Source: an uncultured Chitinophagaceae bacterium (GTDB taxonomy: Bacteria > Bacteroidota > Bacteroidia > Chitinophagales > Chitinophagaceae). Taken from it: 9,478 nucleotides of DNA. The position numbers and the translations under genes were made by a program. Within the stretch, counting starts at the first letter, position 1, and each line of letters starts with the position of its first letter. The stretch covers positions 1 to 9,478 of the forward strand of contig CALCEA010000035.1 of NCBI GenBank assembly GCA_937900675.1. Reading direction: 5' to 3'. The notes below the pieces were generated by a model, which worked only from the letters and a program-made list of their open reading frames with translations, searched no databases and was not told the origin of the DNA. Shown here in pieces: positions 1 through 7,068 of the stretch.

Positions 1-965
1 ATTTTTACTGGAACTCTTTGTGTTACTTTAATAAAATTACCACTTGAATTATCTGGAGGCAATAATGAAAACTTAGCACCAGTTGCTTCACTTAAACTAA
101 CTATAGTGCCTTTTACATCTAAATCAGGGAATGCGTCTACTCTAATTTTAACTTGCTTTCCTTCTTGTAAATCAGGTAACTGACTTTCTTTGAAATTAGC
201 TACAATCCAATAACTGCTATCGTTTACGATTGAAAATAATGGAGTTCCGGCTTGAACAAACTGACCTATGCTAATATTTTTTTTACCAATTTTACCTGTA
301 ACAGGAGCAGTAATTTTTGTGTAAGATAATTTTAATTCAGTTTCTTTAATTCTAGTTTTTTTCATTTCTATCATCGCAGTGGCTCTATTCAAATTCTCTT
401 TTAGCACTTCGATTCTATTTTTTGCAGTTGCTAAATCCGTTTGCGCATTAACCACCTCTTGATTAGCAGAAGCTACTTGAAATTCAGTTTCTTCAACTTG
501 CTTTCTTGTAATAGCTTGCTCTTTAAATAAACTCTGATCTCTTTTTAAATCATTTAAAGATTTTTGTTGGCGTATTTTTTTAAGATCAATAGCGCCTTTA
601 TTGCTTTGTAAAGAAAGAATTGCATTAGCTAGTTGTGCTTTTGCATTCGCTAATTCTGCATTCGCCTGTTGCAATTCAGATTGTTGTTCTTCCAATTGCA
701 TTTTTAAATCTGCATCATCAATTTCAACAACTAATTGATTTTGACTTACCGAATCAAAATCTTTAACATCCACTGATTTAACATAACCTGCAATTCTGGT
801 TAATACTGGCACAATAGAAGTTTCAATTTGCGCATTATCTGTAGTCTCGTGGGTCAATGAAAAGATGATTTTTCTTCCTCCGAAAAACAAGGCCACGCCT
901 ACTAAGGCGCCAATAACTACTTTTCTGATAGTTGCCGCTTTATTACTTGATTGATTTTGCTCCAT
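1..965 (-). CDS. HlyD/EmrA-type efflux membrane fusion protein (3' end outside window)
   Basis: This is the periplasmic adaptor of a tripartite efflux pump, linking an inner-membrane transporter (usually an MFS EmrB-type or ABC pump) to a TolC-like outer-membrane channel. The frame is open from an ATG at 965 to the left edge, giving 321 residues without a stop. Residues about 15-30 form one N-terminal membrane segment after a short charged cytoplasmic tail. Residues 48-85 form the first half of the biotinyl-lipoyl domain (IAGYVKSVDVKD). Residues 86-212 are a long Gln/Ala/Glu-rich alpha-helical hairpin. Residues 213-250 complete the lipoyl domain (ITAPVTGKIG, then GQFVQAGTPLFSIV). A beta-barrel follows, with the EmrA-like signature GAKFSLLPPDN at 296-306 and QRVPVK at the edge. 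EmrA-like proteins are usually 350-390 residues, so roughly the last 30-60 are missing. The partner transporter is expected just left of the window. Substrate is not predictable. No clear Shine-Dalgarno sequence precedes the ATG, as is common in Bacteroidota. Confidence 0.93.
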   Translation of the reverse strand, partial: MEQNQSSNKAATIRKVVIGALVGVALFFGGRKIIFSLTHETTDNAQIETSIVPVLTRIAGYVKSVDVKDFDSVSQNQLVVEIDDADLKMQLEEQQSELQQANAELANAKAQLANAILSLQSNKGAIDLKKIRQQKSLNDLKRDQSLFKEQAITRKQVEETEFQVASANQEVVNAQTDLATAKNRIEVLKENLNRATAMIEMKKTRIKETELKLSYTKITAPVTGKIGKKNISIGQFVQAGTPLFSIVNDSSYWIVANFKESQLPDLQEGKQVKIRVDAFPDLDVKGTIVSLSEATGAKFSLLPPDNSSGNFIKVTQRVPVK

Positions 966-1065
966 TAGATAAACTTAATTTTATGATAAATTGTAGCGAT
1001 AAGCCTGCGCAATTTACAATAAAACAAGGGAAGGAGCCCTAAAATTTGATTAACGGCTGATGAAA
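966..1065 (-). other. Intergenic spacer with weak terminator or promoter candidates
   Basis: This 100-bp spacer lies between the stop of the VOC gene and the start of the efflux adaptor, both on the minus strand. Read on that strand it contains a short imperfect hairpin, AGGG-CTCCTT-CCCT (about 1028-1041), followed by a T-rich stretch. That could be a weak terminator for the VOC gene. Further downstream is a possible promoter, with TTG and TACAATTT about 21 nt apart. Neither signal is strong. The spacing leaves it open whether the adaptor has its own promoter or is read through from the VOC gene. Confidence 0.25.
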
Positions 1066-1479
1066 TTATTGAATGATCTCATTAAATTCTAATCTTTCTC
1101 CATCTGGTCCAATGATATTAAAGTATTTGCAACCTTTTTGCCAAAATTGTAAGAATACGGGTGCAGGCTCCATCATTTTATAGCCATTATCTTTGAGTAT
1201 TTGATAAGTTTGATCTACATCATCCACATCAAATGCCACATGATCAATATGGCCATTGCTTCTTTGTCTAATTTCGGCTAATTCTGGCTCTGGCATCTGG
1301 TACAACTCCATTACCATCGAATCTCTTTGCATCATACTCACAAATCCTTTATTACCATGTATCTCAAAATGAGTAGTCATTACATTCTTAAAGCCAAGGC
1401 CCTCATAAAAAGCTTCTGAAGCTTTTAAATTTGTTACAGGTATACCAATATGTTGTATACTATTAATTTTTATATGCAT
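1066..1479 (-). CDS. VOC-superfamily metalloenzyme (glyoxalase I / epimerase-like)
   Basis: This is a single-chain vicinal-oxygen-chelate protein of 137 residues, built from two beta-alpha-beta-beta-beta modules. Members include lactoylglutathione lyase, methylmalonyl-CoA epimerase and extradiol dioxygenases; they act in the cytoplasm on a divalent metal. The expected metal-ligand set is complete: His10 (IQHIGIPV), Glu58 (VMELYQ), His80 (HIDHVAFDV) and Glu131 (ERLEFNE), one His and one Glu from each module. This argues for an active lyase or isomerase rather than a binding protein. A TTG three codons upstream (1486-1488) would add MRT, but the ATG at 1479 is preferred: it is the normal start codon and fits the fold, which begins with HIKINSIQHIGIPV. 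The reaction cannot be told from sequence alone, and the neighbours give no clear hint. The gene is divergent from the S9 peptidase with a gap of only about 50 bp. Confidence 0.88.
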   Translation of the reverse strand: MHIKINSIQHIGIPVTNLKASEAFYEGLGFKNVMTTHFEIHGNKGFVSMMQRDSMVMELYQMPEPELAEIRQRSNGHIDHVAFDVDDVDQTYQILKDNGYKMMEPAPVFLQFWQKGCKYFNIIGPDGERLEFNEIIQ

Positions 1480-1531
1480 GGTTCTCAATTTTACTTAAAT
1501 ATCATTAACTTTCTGCAATAAATTAAAACAC
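1480..1531. promoter_or_regulatory. Short divergent promoter region (VOC gene / S9 peptidase)
   Basis: These 52 bp must hold promoters for both flanking genes unless the promoters lie inside the coding regions. On the plus strand, TAACTTTC at 1506-1513 resembles the Bacteroidota -7 element TAnnTTTG at all but its last base, and lies 18 bp before the peptidase ATG. No convincing -33 TTG element is found at the usual spacing. No clear equivalent is seen for the minus-strand gene. Confidence 0.25.
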
Positions 1532-4012
1532 ATGCGTAAATTTTTAATTACACTATTATTACTGCCAGTGCTTGCATGGAGTCAACAAAAAGCTAATTAC
1601 AATTTGGCTGCAAGATTTGCTCCGAAAAAATTAGATAAAATGATTTTTTCATTAGCCGTTGATCCACATTGGTTAAAACAGTCTAATAAATTTTGGTACA
1701 CTTACGAGACAAGTGAAGGAAAGCAATGGATGATTGTTGATCCAACAAAATTAGAGAAGAAAGCTATGTTTGATAGAGATAAGCTAGCTGCTGAATTAAC
1801 CAAAATTATAAAAGATCCATTTGATGGACAGCATTTGCCAATTGATTCTTTAAAATTTATTAAAGATGAAAATTGGATTCAGTTTGAAGTTAAAAGCAGT
1901 ATCGATATTAATAAAGGAGACTCTATTCCAAAAAATGGCAAACCTGAAAAAGTTAAAAAGGTATTTTATTTTGAATACAATTTATTAACCAATCAATTGA
2001 ACGAATTAGTTGGATTAAAGAAACCCAAAAAGAAACCCAGTTGGGCAAATATTTCACCCGATGAAAAAATAGTTTTGTTTGGAAGAAATTATAATTTATT
2101 CTGGATGGATAAAGCAAATTATGAAAAAGCTTTAATCAATGAAGAAGATTCAACTATCGTTGAACATGCCATTACTACAGATGGTAAATTATATTTTAGT
2201 TGGCATAGCGAAAGTAGCTATGGCGGTGGCGGAGAAACCAATGTAGATATTGAGAAAAATAAAAATAAAAGAAAGCCTGTATTTGCATATTGGAGCGAAG
2301 ATTCCAAACATTTTGCGATCAATAAAGTAGATAACACAAAAGTGAAAGACTTATGGGTAATCAATAGCATTGCAGATCCTAGACCTACTTTAGAAACCTA
2401 TAAATACTGGATGCCAGGAGAAAAAGAAGCACCAGTAGATCATTTGTATGTATTTGAAACAGGCGGATACACGAATAAAGAAATTAATGTTTCGCTCTTT
2501 AAAGATCAGGATGTTTCTATATGGGATAAGACTAGAAATGTGAACACAAGAGATGATGAGTTTAAACCTAATATTTGGTTAGGTACTAATGATAAAATGT
2601 ATATTTCAAGAACAAGTAGAGACTTGAAAAAAATTGATCAATGTATTGTAGATGTGAATACGGGAGCAGTAAAAACATTGATTGAAGAAAGCTTGAACAC
2701 TTCTATTGAAATTAAAAAGCCAGGTTTGATTAATAAAGGAAAGGAAATTATTGAATGGAGTGAAAGAGATGGCTGGGGACATTTTTACTTATACGACGAG
2801 AATGGAAATGTTAAAAATCAAATTACGCAAGGACCTTGGCATACTGAAGATATCTTAGGAATAGATGAGGAAAAAAGAATTTTATATTTCTCTGCAAATG
2901 GTAAAGAGCAGATCAATAATTCAACAAAAGAAGATCCTTACTATTTGCATTTGTATAAAGTAAATTTTGATGGTTCTGGATTACAATTATTAAATCCAGG
3001 TAATTATGACCATAGCTTCAGTTTGAATGATAAGAAAACTTATTTCGTTAACAATTCAAGTAGAGTAAACACTACCCCTGTAAGTGCTTTGTATTCAAGT
3101 GAAGGGAAAAAATTAATGGATTTAGAAACTGCCGACCTAAGCTCTTTATTTGCAGCAGGTTACAAGTTCCCAGAAACCTTCAAAGTAAAAGCCGATGATG
3201 GTATTACAGATATCTTTGGTGTAATGTACAAACCATATGATTTTGATAGTACAAAGAAATATCCCATTATAGAATATGTATACCCAGGTCCACAAACCGA
3301 ATCCGTGAACAAAAGCTTCAGCAAGGGAATGGATCGTATTGATAGATTAGCACAATTAGGTTTTGTAGTTGTTACACTGGGTAATAGAGGCGGCCACCCA
3401 GCAAGAAGTAAGTGGTACCATAACTATGGTTACGGCAACTTGAGGGATTACGGTTTAGCAGACAAAAAAGCGGCTATAGAACAATTGGCTGATAGATTTA
3501 GCTATATAGACGGAAGCAAAGTGGGTATTCACGGTCACAGCGGTGGCGGATTTATGAGTACTGCTGCAATGTTAGTTTACCCAGATGTATTTAAAGTTGC
3601 GGTGAGCAATGCCGGCAATCATGATAACAGTGTTTACAATAGATGGTGGAGTGAAAAACATCACGGTGTAAAAGAAGAAATTTCTGCAAAAGGAGATACT
3701 ACTTTTAGCTATATGATTGATAAGAATCCAGATATTGCTAAAAACCTAAAAGGTAAATTATTATTGATTCATGGAGAGATTGATAATAATGTGCACCCTG
3801 CAAACACTATTAGAGTGGTGAACGCTTTAATCAAAGCCAATAAAAGATTTGATATGTTAATCTTGCCAACTCAAAGACATGGCTTTGGAGACATGAATGA
3901 ATATTGGTTCTGGAGAACCGCAGATTATTTCTCTAAATACTTATTAGGAGATAACACAGAAAGACCTGTGGATATGGAAGAAATGAATAGAGAGATTGAG
4001 AGAAAAAAATAA
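1532..4012 (+). CDS. Secreted S9 family peptidase (DPP IV / prolyl oligopeptidase type)
   Basis: This is an 826-residue serine peptidase of family S9, expected to cleave short peptides, often after proline, in the periplasm. The N-terminus is a Sec signal (MRKFLITLLLLPVLAWSQ, predicted cut near residue 18). Residues of about 60-530 fit the DPP IV-type beta-propeller, including the family element WSERDGWGHFYLYD. Residues of about 545-810 form the alpha/beta hydrolase domain. The catalytic triad is visible: Ser670 in GHSGGG, Asp751 in GEIDNNVHP and His783 in QRHGFG. The spacing (81 and 32 residues) is close to that of human DPP IV (78 and 32). Tyr584 in YPGPQ is the likely oxyanion-hole residue. 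The Glu-Glu motif that anchors a substrate N-terminus in true dipeptidyl peptidases (DWVYEEE type) is not recognisable; the corresponding stretch reads SSYGGGGETN, so strict DPP IV specificity should not be assumed. The gene stands alone and ends at a strong terminator. It probably serves protein scavenging. Confidence 0.93.
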   Translation: MRKFLITLLLLPVLAWSQQKANYNLAARFAPKKLDKMIFSLAVDPHWLKQSNKFWYTYETSEGKQWMIVDPTKLEKKAMFDRDKLAAELTKIIKDPFDGQHLPIDSLKFIKDENWIQFEVKSSIDINKGDSIPKNGKPEKVKKVFYFEYNLLTNQLNELVGLKKPKKKPSWANISPDEKIVLFGRNYNLFWMDKANYEKALINEEDSTIVEHAITTDGKLYFSWHSESSYGGGGETNVDIEKNKNKRKPVFAYWSEDSKHFAINKVDNTKVKDLWVINSIADPRPTLETYKYWMPGEKEAPVDHLYVFETGGYTNKEINVSLFKDQDVSIWDKTRNVNTRDDEFKPNIWLGTNDKMYISRTSRDLKKIDQCIVDVNTGAVKTLIEESLNTSIEIKKPGLINKGKEIIEWSERDGWGHFYLYDENGNVKNQITQGPWHTEDILGIDEEKRILYFSANGKEQINNSTKEDPYYLHLYKVNFDGSGLQLLNPGNYDHSFSLNDKKTYFVNNSSRVNTTPVSALYSSEGKKLMDLETADLSSLFAAGYKFPETFKVKADDGITDIFGVMYKPYDFDSTKKYPIIEYVYPGPQTESVNKSFSKGMDRIDRLAQLGFVVVTLGNRGGHPARSKWYHNYGYGNLRDYGLADKKAAIEQLADRFSYIDGSKVGIHGHSGGGFMSTAAMLVYPDVFKVAVSNAGNHDNSVYNRWWSEKHHGVKEEISAKGDTTFSYMIDKNPDIAKNLKGKLLLIHGEIDNNVHPANTIRVVNALIKANKRFDMLILPTQRHGFGDMNEYWFWRTADYFSKYLLGDNTERPVDMEEMNREIERKK

Positions 4013-4027
4013 TTGATTGGATTAATT

Positions 4028-4065
4028 AAAAAAAAGGGGGCGCTCGATGAGCGCCCCCTTTTTTT
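4028..4065. terminator. Strong bidirectional intrinsic terminator
   Basis: A perfect 10-bp GC-rich stem, GGGGGCGCTC (4036-4045) and GAGCGCCCCC (4049-4058), encloses a 3-nt GAT loop. It is preceded by eight A (4028-4035) and followed by seven T (4059-4065), so either strand gives a hairpin followed by a U-run. It lies 15 bp after the stop of the plus-strand peptidase gene and 2 bp after the stop of the minus-strand cytochrome gene. It therefore very likely ends both convergent transcripts. The A/T runs could extend the pairing to about 17 bp. Confidence 0.95.
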
Positions 4066-4067
4066 AT

Positions 4068-5063
4068 TTATTTCTTCGTTTGTTTTATATAAAAATCTTG
4101 AATAGGCTTGAATGGGCCTAATTGGTGTTGCTTCACTGAAAAGCTATCCATATATGGGCCTGAAGGATAATCAAAAGGCTTAGTAGACAAATCTGGCCAA
4201 TCTTTGGTTTTGTCTTTATAAGGTCTATTATGGCTATTAATATATGCAGCTACATTCCATGCATCCTCATTTGATAATATAGGTTGGTGATAATTGGCGC
4301 CATTAGGCATATTGTTTTTGATAAAACCTGCTAACTTGGTTATTTGATTCATACCTGCACCATCATTATAACTTTGATTACCCCATAAAGGTGGGTATAA
4401 AAAATAATCACCTGATACTTGTGTTTTACCAGCACCATCATTGCCGTGACAACTACTACATTGTTGAGTATAAACTACAGCACCCTTATTTATGTCAGCA
4501 GGTGATTTCATAAATGGAATACTTTCAATTCCACTTCCAATTACCTTTTGACCCTTGGGTACATTTTTACCCAACCATTTAATATAGGCATAAATGCCTT
4601 GCATCTCTTTTGAATTAGTATCTAATGCTTTGCCATTTAAGCTTCTTTCAAAACAATCATTCACTCTTTTGTAGATGGTTTCAATGGTTCCTGATCTTGC
4701 TCTAAATTTTGGATAAGTAGCATACACAGAACCATAATTCAATCCCCATGGTTTTGTTCCAGCATCTAAATGACAATTGGTACAATTCATACCATTAGTG
4801 ACTTGTTGTATTGTTCCTTTTGGACCTAAATAAACAGAAGTGTGTTTAATTAATTCATAACCATATTTGATCAATGCTCCTTCCTTATCAGTATTTAATG
4901 GGATTTGATATACACCAGGCCCAACCCAGGCTGAACTATCTTTAGGCGCATTGGCTAATTCAGCTTCATATTCGCGCAACATTTTTTTTGACTTATACAT
5001 TCTGTAAAAAACAGAAAAACTAATCAATAAAAAAAGAAGGAAATATAATTGCGCTTTTTTCAA
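4068..5063 (-). CDS. tsdA: Membrane-anchored diheme cytochrome c, TsdA-like (thiosulfate dehydrogenase family)
   Basis: By homology this catalyses oxidation of two thiosulfate to tetrathionate in the periplasm, passing electrons to a respiratory carrier; TsdA enzymes can also run in reverse. The 331 residues begin with a hydrophobic segment (about 5-20) followed by a basic stretch (RMYKSKK), suggesting an uncleaved membrane anchor. Heme 1 binds at C94-TN-C97-H98. The family signature RVNDCFERSLNG supplies Cys137, the expected axial Cys ligand of heme 1, which separates TsdA from ordinary c-type cytochromes. Heme 2 binds at C202-SS-C205-H206, with Met252 (NNMPNG) the likely distal ligand. The Lys next to that Met in the Allochromatium enzyme appears to be Asn251 here. 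The start is TTG: the frame upstream closes with TAA four codons before it, and the first internal ATG (Met22) would remove the export signal. The gene is last in the operon, 15 bp after the DsrE-family gene. The symbol is by homology; direction and substrate are unproven. Confidence 0.85.
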   Translation of the reverse strand: MKKAQLYFLLFLLISFSVFYRMYKSKKMLREYEAELANAPKDSSAWVGPGVYQIPLNTDKEGALIKYGYELIKHTSVYLGPKGTIQQVTNGMNCTNCHLDAGTKPWGLNYGSVYATYPKFRARSGTIETIYKRVNDCFERSLNGKALDTNSKEMQGIYAYIKWLGKNVPKGQKVIGSGIESIPFMKSPADINKGAVVYTQQCSSCHGNDGAGKTQVSGDYFLYPPLWGNQSYNDGAGMNQITKLAGFIKNNMPNGANYHQPILSNEDAWNVAAYINSHNRPYKDKTKDWPDLSTKPFDYPSGPYMDSFSVKQHQLGPFKPIQDFYIKQTKK

Positions 5064-5078
5064 GATAAAAAATTAAAA

Positions 5079-5510
5079 CTAGTTTACTGTAGCTTTTAAA
5101 TAACTCCACCCTTGCTCTTGTTTTAAAACTAATTCAGCAACTCCAGATGGAACAGTCATAGCCACTGGTAATAGATCTGCTTTAGTAATATTGTGTTTTC
5201 TCATTGAATTTTCACATGCAGAAAAAACAACTCCCTCTTTGGTCAATCCATTCACATCATTTGCCAAATGAGTTTTATTAGCCACTAATAAATCCAGCCC
5301 TTTTCCATGAACTACTACTTCAATACTAATATTATTGGGCCAAACTTTTTGTAAATTCTTAATATTACCAATGGTACTTGACCAAGAAGCAGTGTCTGCT
5401 GTATTTAATTGTATAACAACTTTATGTTCCTTTATAGATTGAGCATTGCTATTTAATGAAAAAATGCACGCTATCGCGCTCAATAAAAAAATAGAGAAAA
5501 GTTTTTTCAT
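5079..5510 (-). CDS. Exported DsrE-family protein
   Basis: This 143-residue protein has a clear Sec signal (MKKLFSIFLLSAIACIFSLNSNA, predicted cut before QS) followed by a single DsrE/DsrF-like domain. The mature part shows the fold's alternating beta-alpha pattern: HKVVIQLNTAD, then SIEVVVHGKGLDLL, then EGVVFSACENSMRKH, then the family ending PSGVAELVLKQEQGWSYLKA. Cys99 (numbering from the ATG), in the FSACENS loop, sits where DsrE-family proteins carry the sulfur-binding cysteine, so a bound persulfide is plausible. DsrE proteins of the Dsr system are cytoplasmic sulfur carriers; export of this one suggests a periplasmic role. A TTG at 5526-5528 would add six residues, but the ATG at 5510 gives a standard signal peptide and is preferred. 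It lies between the persulfide dioxygenase (50 bp upstream) and the TsdA-like cytochrome (15 bp downstream), consistent with sulfane-sulfur handling. The molecular role is not established. Confidence 0.85.
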   Translation of the reverse strand: MKKLFSIFLLSAIACIFSLNSNAQSIKEHKVVIQLNTADTASWSSTIGNIKNLQKVWPNNISIEVVVHGKGLDLLVANKTHLANDVNGLTKEGVVFSACENSMRKHNITKADLLPVAMTVPSGVAELVLKQEQGWSYLKATVN

Positions 5511-5560
5511 AAACTGAATTTTCTTCAATTTACGAAATAAGAACGAGAAATATTAAATGC

Positions 5561-6982
5561 TTACATTAATGTAGTTGGGCAAACATATTCGGTAATATTG
5601 AATTTACCGGATTCTTTAATCTCCTTAAATCCACCTTTCACATCTATTAAATGATCAAAGCCTCTTGCTTTTAAAATAGAAATGAAAATCATTGAACGAT
5701 AACCTCCGGCACAGTGTACAAAATAAGTTTTATCCTTATCAATGGAAGCCATACTCTCATTGATAAAATCTAATGGTGCGTTTTGAGCATTAATAATGTG
5801 TTCACTTCCAAATTCAGAAGCTTTTCTTACATCTAGAATAGCAATTGCCGGATCTTCTTGTTGTTTAAATGACAAGGTATCTGCACTAATTGATTCAATA
5901 GTATCTAATTCCTTGCCTGCTTTTTTCCATGATTCAATTCCACCTTCTAAATAACCTATGGTAAAATCATAACCCACTCTTGCTAAACGAGTAATCACTT
6001 CTGTTTCACGACCTGGTTCAGTCACTAACAAGATTTCTTGTTTTATATCAGGAATCATCGCACCCACCCATGGGGCAAAACTTCCATCAATACCTATATT
6101 GATTGAATTAGGAACAAATCCTTTTGCAAATGATTGAGCATCTCTTGTATCTAATATTAAAGCGCTTGTTTCATTTGCAGCAGCTTCAAATGCATCAGGT
6201 GATAATGCATGCTGACCTCTTTCCAACACTTTATCAATGCTATCATAACCCTGAATATTCATCATTACATTTAAAGGGAAATAACTTGGAGGAGCTACCA
6301 ATCCATCTAATACAGCGGTTATGAATTCTTCTTTAGTCATATCTGCCCTTAATGCATAATTGGTCTTCTTTTGATTTCCTAAAGTATCCGTAGTTTCCTT
6401 ACTCATGTTTTTACCACAAGCACTTCCAGCACCATGTGCAGGATAAACAATAATATCATCAGCCAGTGGCATGATTTTATTTCTCAATGAATCGTATAAA
6501 TATCCTGCTAGAATATCTTGTGTTAAATCTGCTTTTACTTTTTGTGCTAAGTCTGGTCTTCCCACATCGCCTATAAACAATGTGTCTCCGCTAAACAAAC
6601 TAGTTGCTTGTCCATTCTCATCAATCAATAAATAACAAGTGCTTTCCATTGTATGACCTGGAGTATGCAACACTTTTATTTTAATCTTCCCTATTGAAAG
6701 CTCTTCACCATCTTTTGCTGAATAAAAAGAGAAATTAGGTGCTGCCGTTGGACCATATACAATTTGAGCACCTGTTTTTTGTGCTAAATCTAAATGTCCA
6801 GAAACAAAGTCTGCATGAAAATGTGTTTCTAAAACATATTTAATAGTTGCACCATTTAATTCGGCCTTTTGAATATAGGGAGCCACTTCTCTTAATGGAT
6901 CAATTATTGCCGCCTCTCCATTGCTCTCAATATAATAAGCACCTTGTGCTAAACAGCCCGTATAAATTTGTTCAACTTTCAT
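5561..6982 (-). CDS. Persulfide dioxygenase fused to two rhodanese domains (CstB-like)
   Basis: By homology this cytoplasmic enzyme oxidises glutathione or other thiol persulfides to sulfite and, through the rhodanese part, exchanges sulfane sulfur to give thiosulfate. The 473 residues contain three domains. Residues 1-250 are an ETHE1-type metallo-beta-lactamase fold with the mononuclear iron ligands His54 (THFHAD), His110 (HTPGHT) and Asp133 (SGDT), plus His183 in PAHGAGSACGKN. Residues of about 255-360 are a rhodanese-like domain whose active-site position reads VTEPGRE, without cysteine, so it is probably inactive. Residues of about 365-465 are a second rhodanese with an intact loop, Cys424-AGGY-Arg429. 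This order and length match staphylococcal CstB (dioxygenase, pseudo-rhodanese, rhodanese; 444 residues). Cys189 next to the metal site may correspond to the additional cysteine studied in CstB. It is the first gene of the operon, divergent from tauE, and is probably controlled by the dyads at 7032-7082. Confidence 0.92.
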   Translation of the reverse strand: MKVEQIYTGCLAQGAYYIESNGEAAIIDPLREVAPYIQKAELNGATIKYVLETHFHADFVSGHLDLAQKTGAQIVYGPTAAPNFSFYSAKDGEELSIGKIKIKVLHTPGHTMESTCYLLIDENGQATSLFSGDTLFIGDVGRPDLAQKVKADLTQDILAGYLYDSLRNKIMPLADDIIVYPAHGAGSACGKNMSKETTDTLGNQKKTNYALRADMTKEEFITAVLDGLVAPPSYFPLNVMMNIQGYDSIDKVLERGQHALSPDAFEAAANETSALILDTRDAQSFAKGFVPNSINIGIDGSFAPWVGAMIPDIKQEILLVTEPGRETEVITRLARVGYDFTIGYLEGGIESWKKAGKELDTIESISADTLSFKQQEDPAIAILDVRKASEFGSEHIINAQNAPLDFINESMASIDKDKTYFVHCAGGYRSMIFISILKARGFDHLIDVKGGFKEIKESGKFNITEYVCPTTLM

Positions 6983-6994
6983 GATACTTGTTTT

Positions 6995-7010
6995 AGAAAT
7001 TCAAATTTCT
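6995..7010. repeat. Perfect 7-bp inverted repeat in the leader of the sulfur operon
   Basis: AGAAATT-CA-AATTTCT is a perfect palindrome with a 2-bp centre, lying 13-28 bp upstream of the dioxygenase start codon. It is AT-only apart from one G/C pair per arm, so the RNA hairpin would be weak, and chance occurrence in AT-rich DNA is possible. It could be a further protein-binding site in the transcribed leader. Confidence 0.3.
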
Positions 7011-7031
7011 ACTATAAAAGTAAATTATATG

Positions 7032-7045
7032 GTGACAATTATCAC
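7032..7045. promoter_or_regulatory. Candidate operator 1 (Crp/Fnr-like dyad)
   Basis: GTGA-CAATTA-TCAC is a dyad with one mismatched pair. Its half-sites and 6-bp spacer match the GTGA-N6-TCAC layout of Crp/Fnr-family operators. It lies 49 bp upstream of the dioxygenase start codon and inside the 20-bp spacer of the possible leftward promoter (TTGACC/TATAAT). Binding there would repress, or act on the spacer in a MerR-like way. The cognate regulator is unknown. Confidence 0.45.
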
Positions 7046-7068
7046 TTTTGGTCAAAATTATTATATAA

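Noticed and set aside
5511..5560. Possible internal promoter or small RNA between the dioxygenase and DsrE genes
   Set aside because: The 50-bp gap holds no hairpin, no promoter-like pair and no conserved-looking element; co-transcription explains it.
6124..6324. Plus-strand open frame of 66 codons
   Set aside because: It lies wholly inside the dioxygenase-rhodanese gene on the opposite strand, has low-complexity His/Leu/Gln composition and no family resemblance; it is a shadow of the real gene.
7046..7057. Near-palindrome TTTTGGTCAAAA between the two dyads as a third operator
   Set aside because: It is mostly A/T runs, mismatches at the centre and overlaps the possible -35 element; too weak to list on its own.
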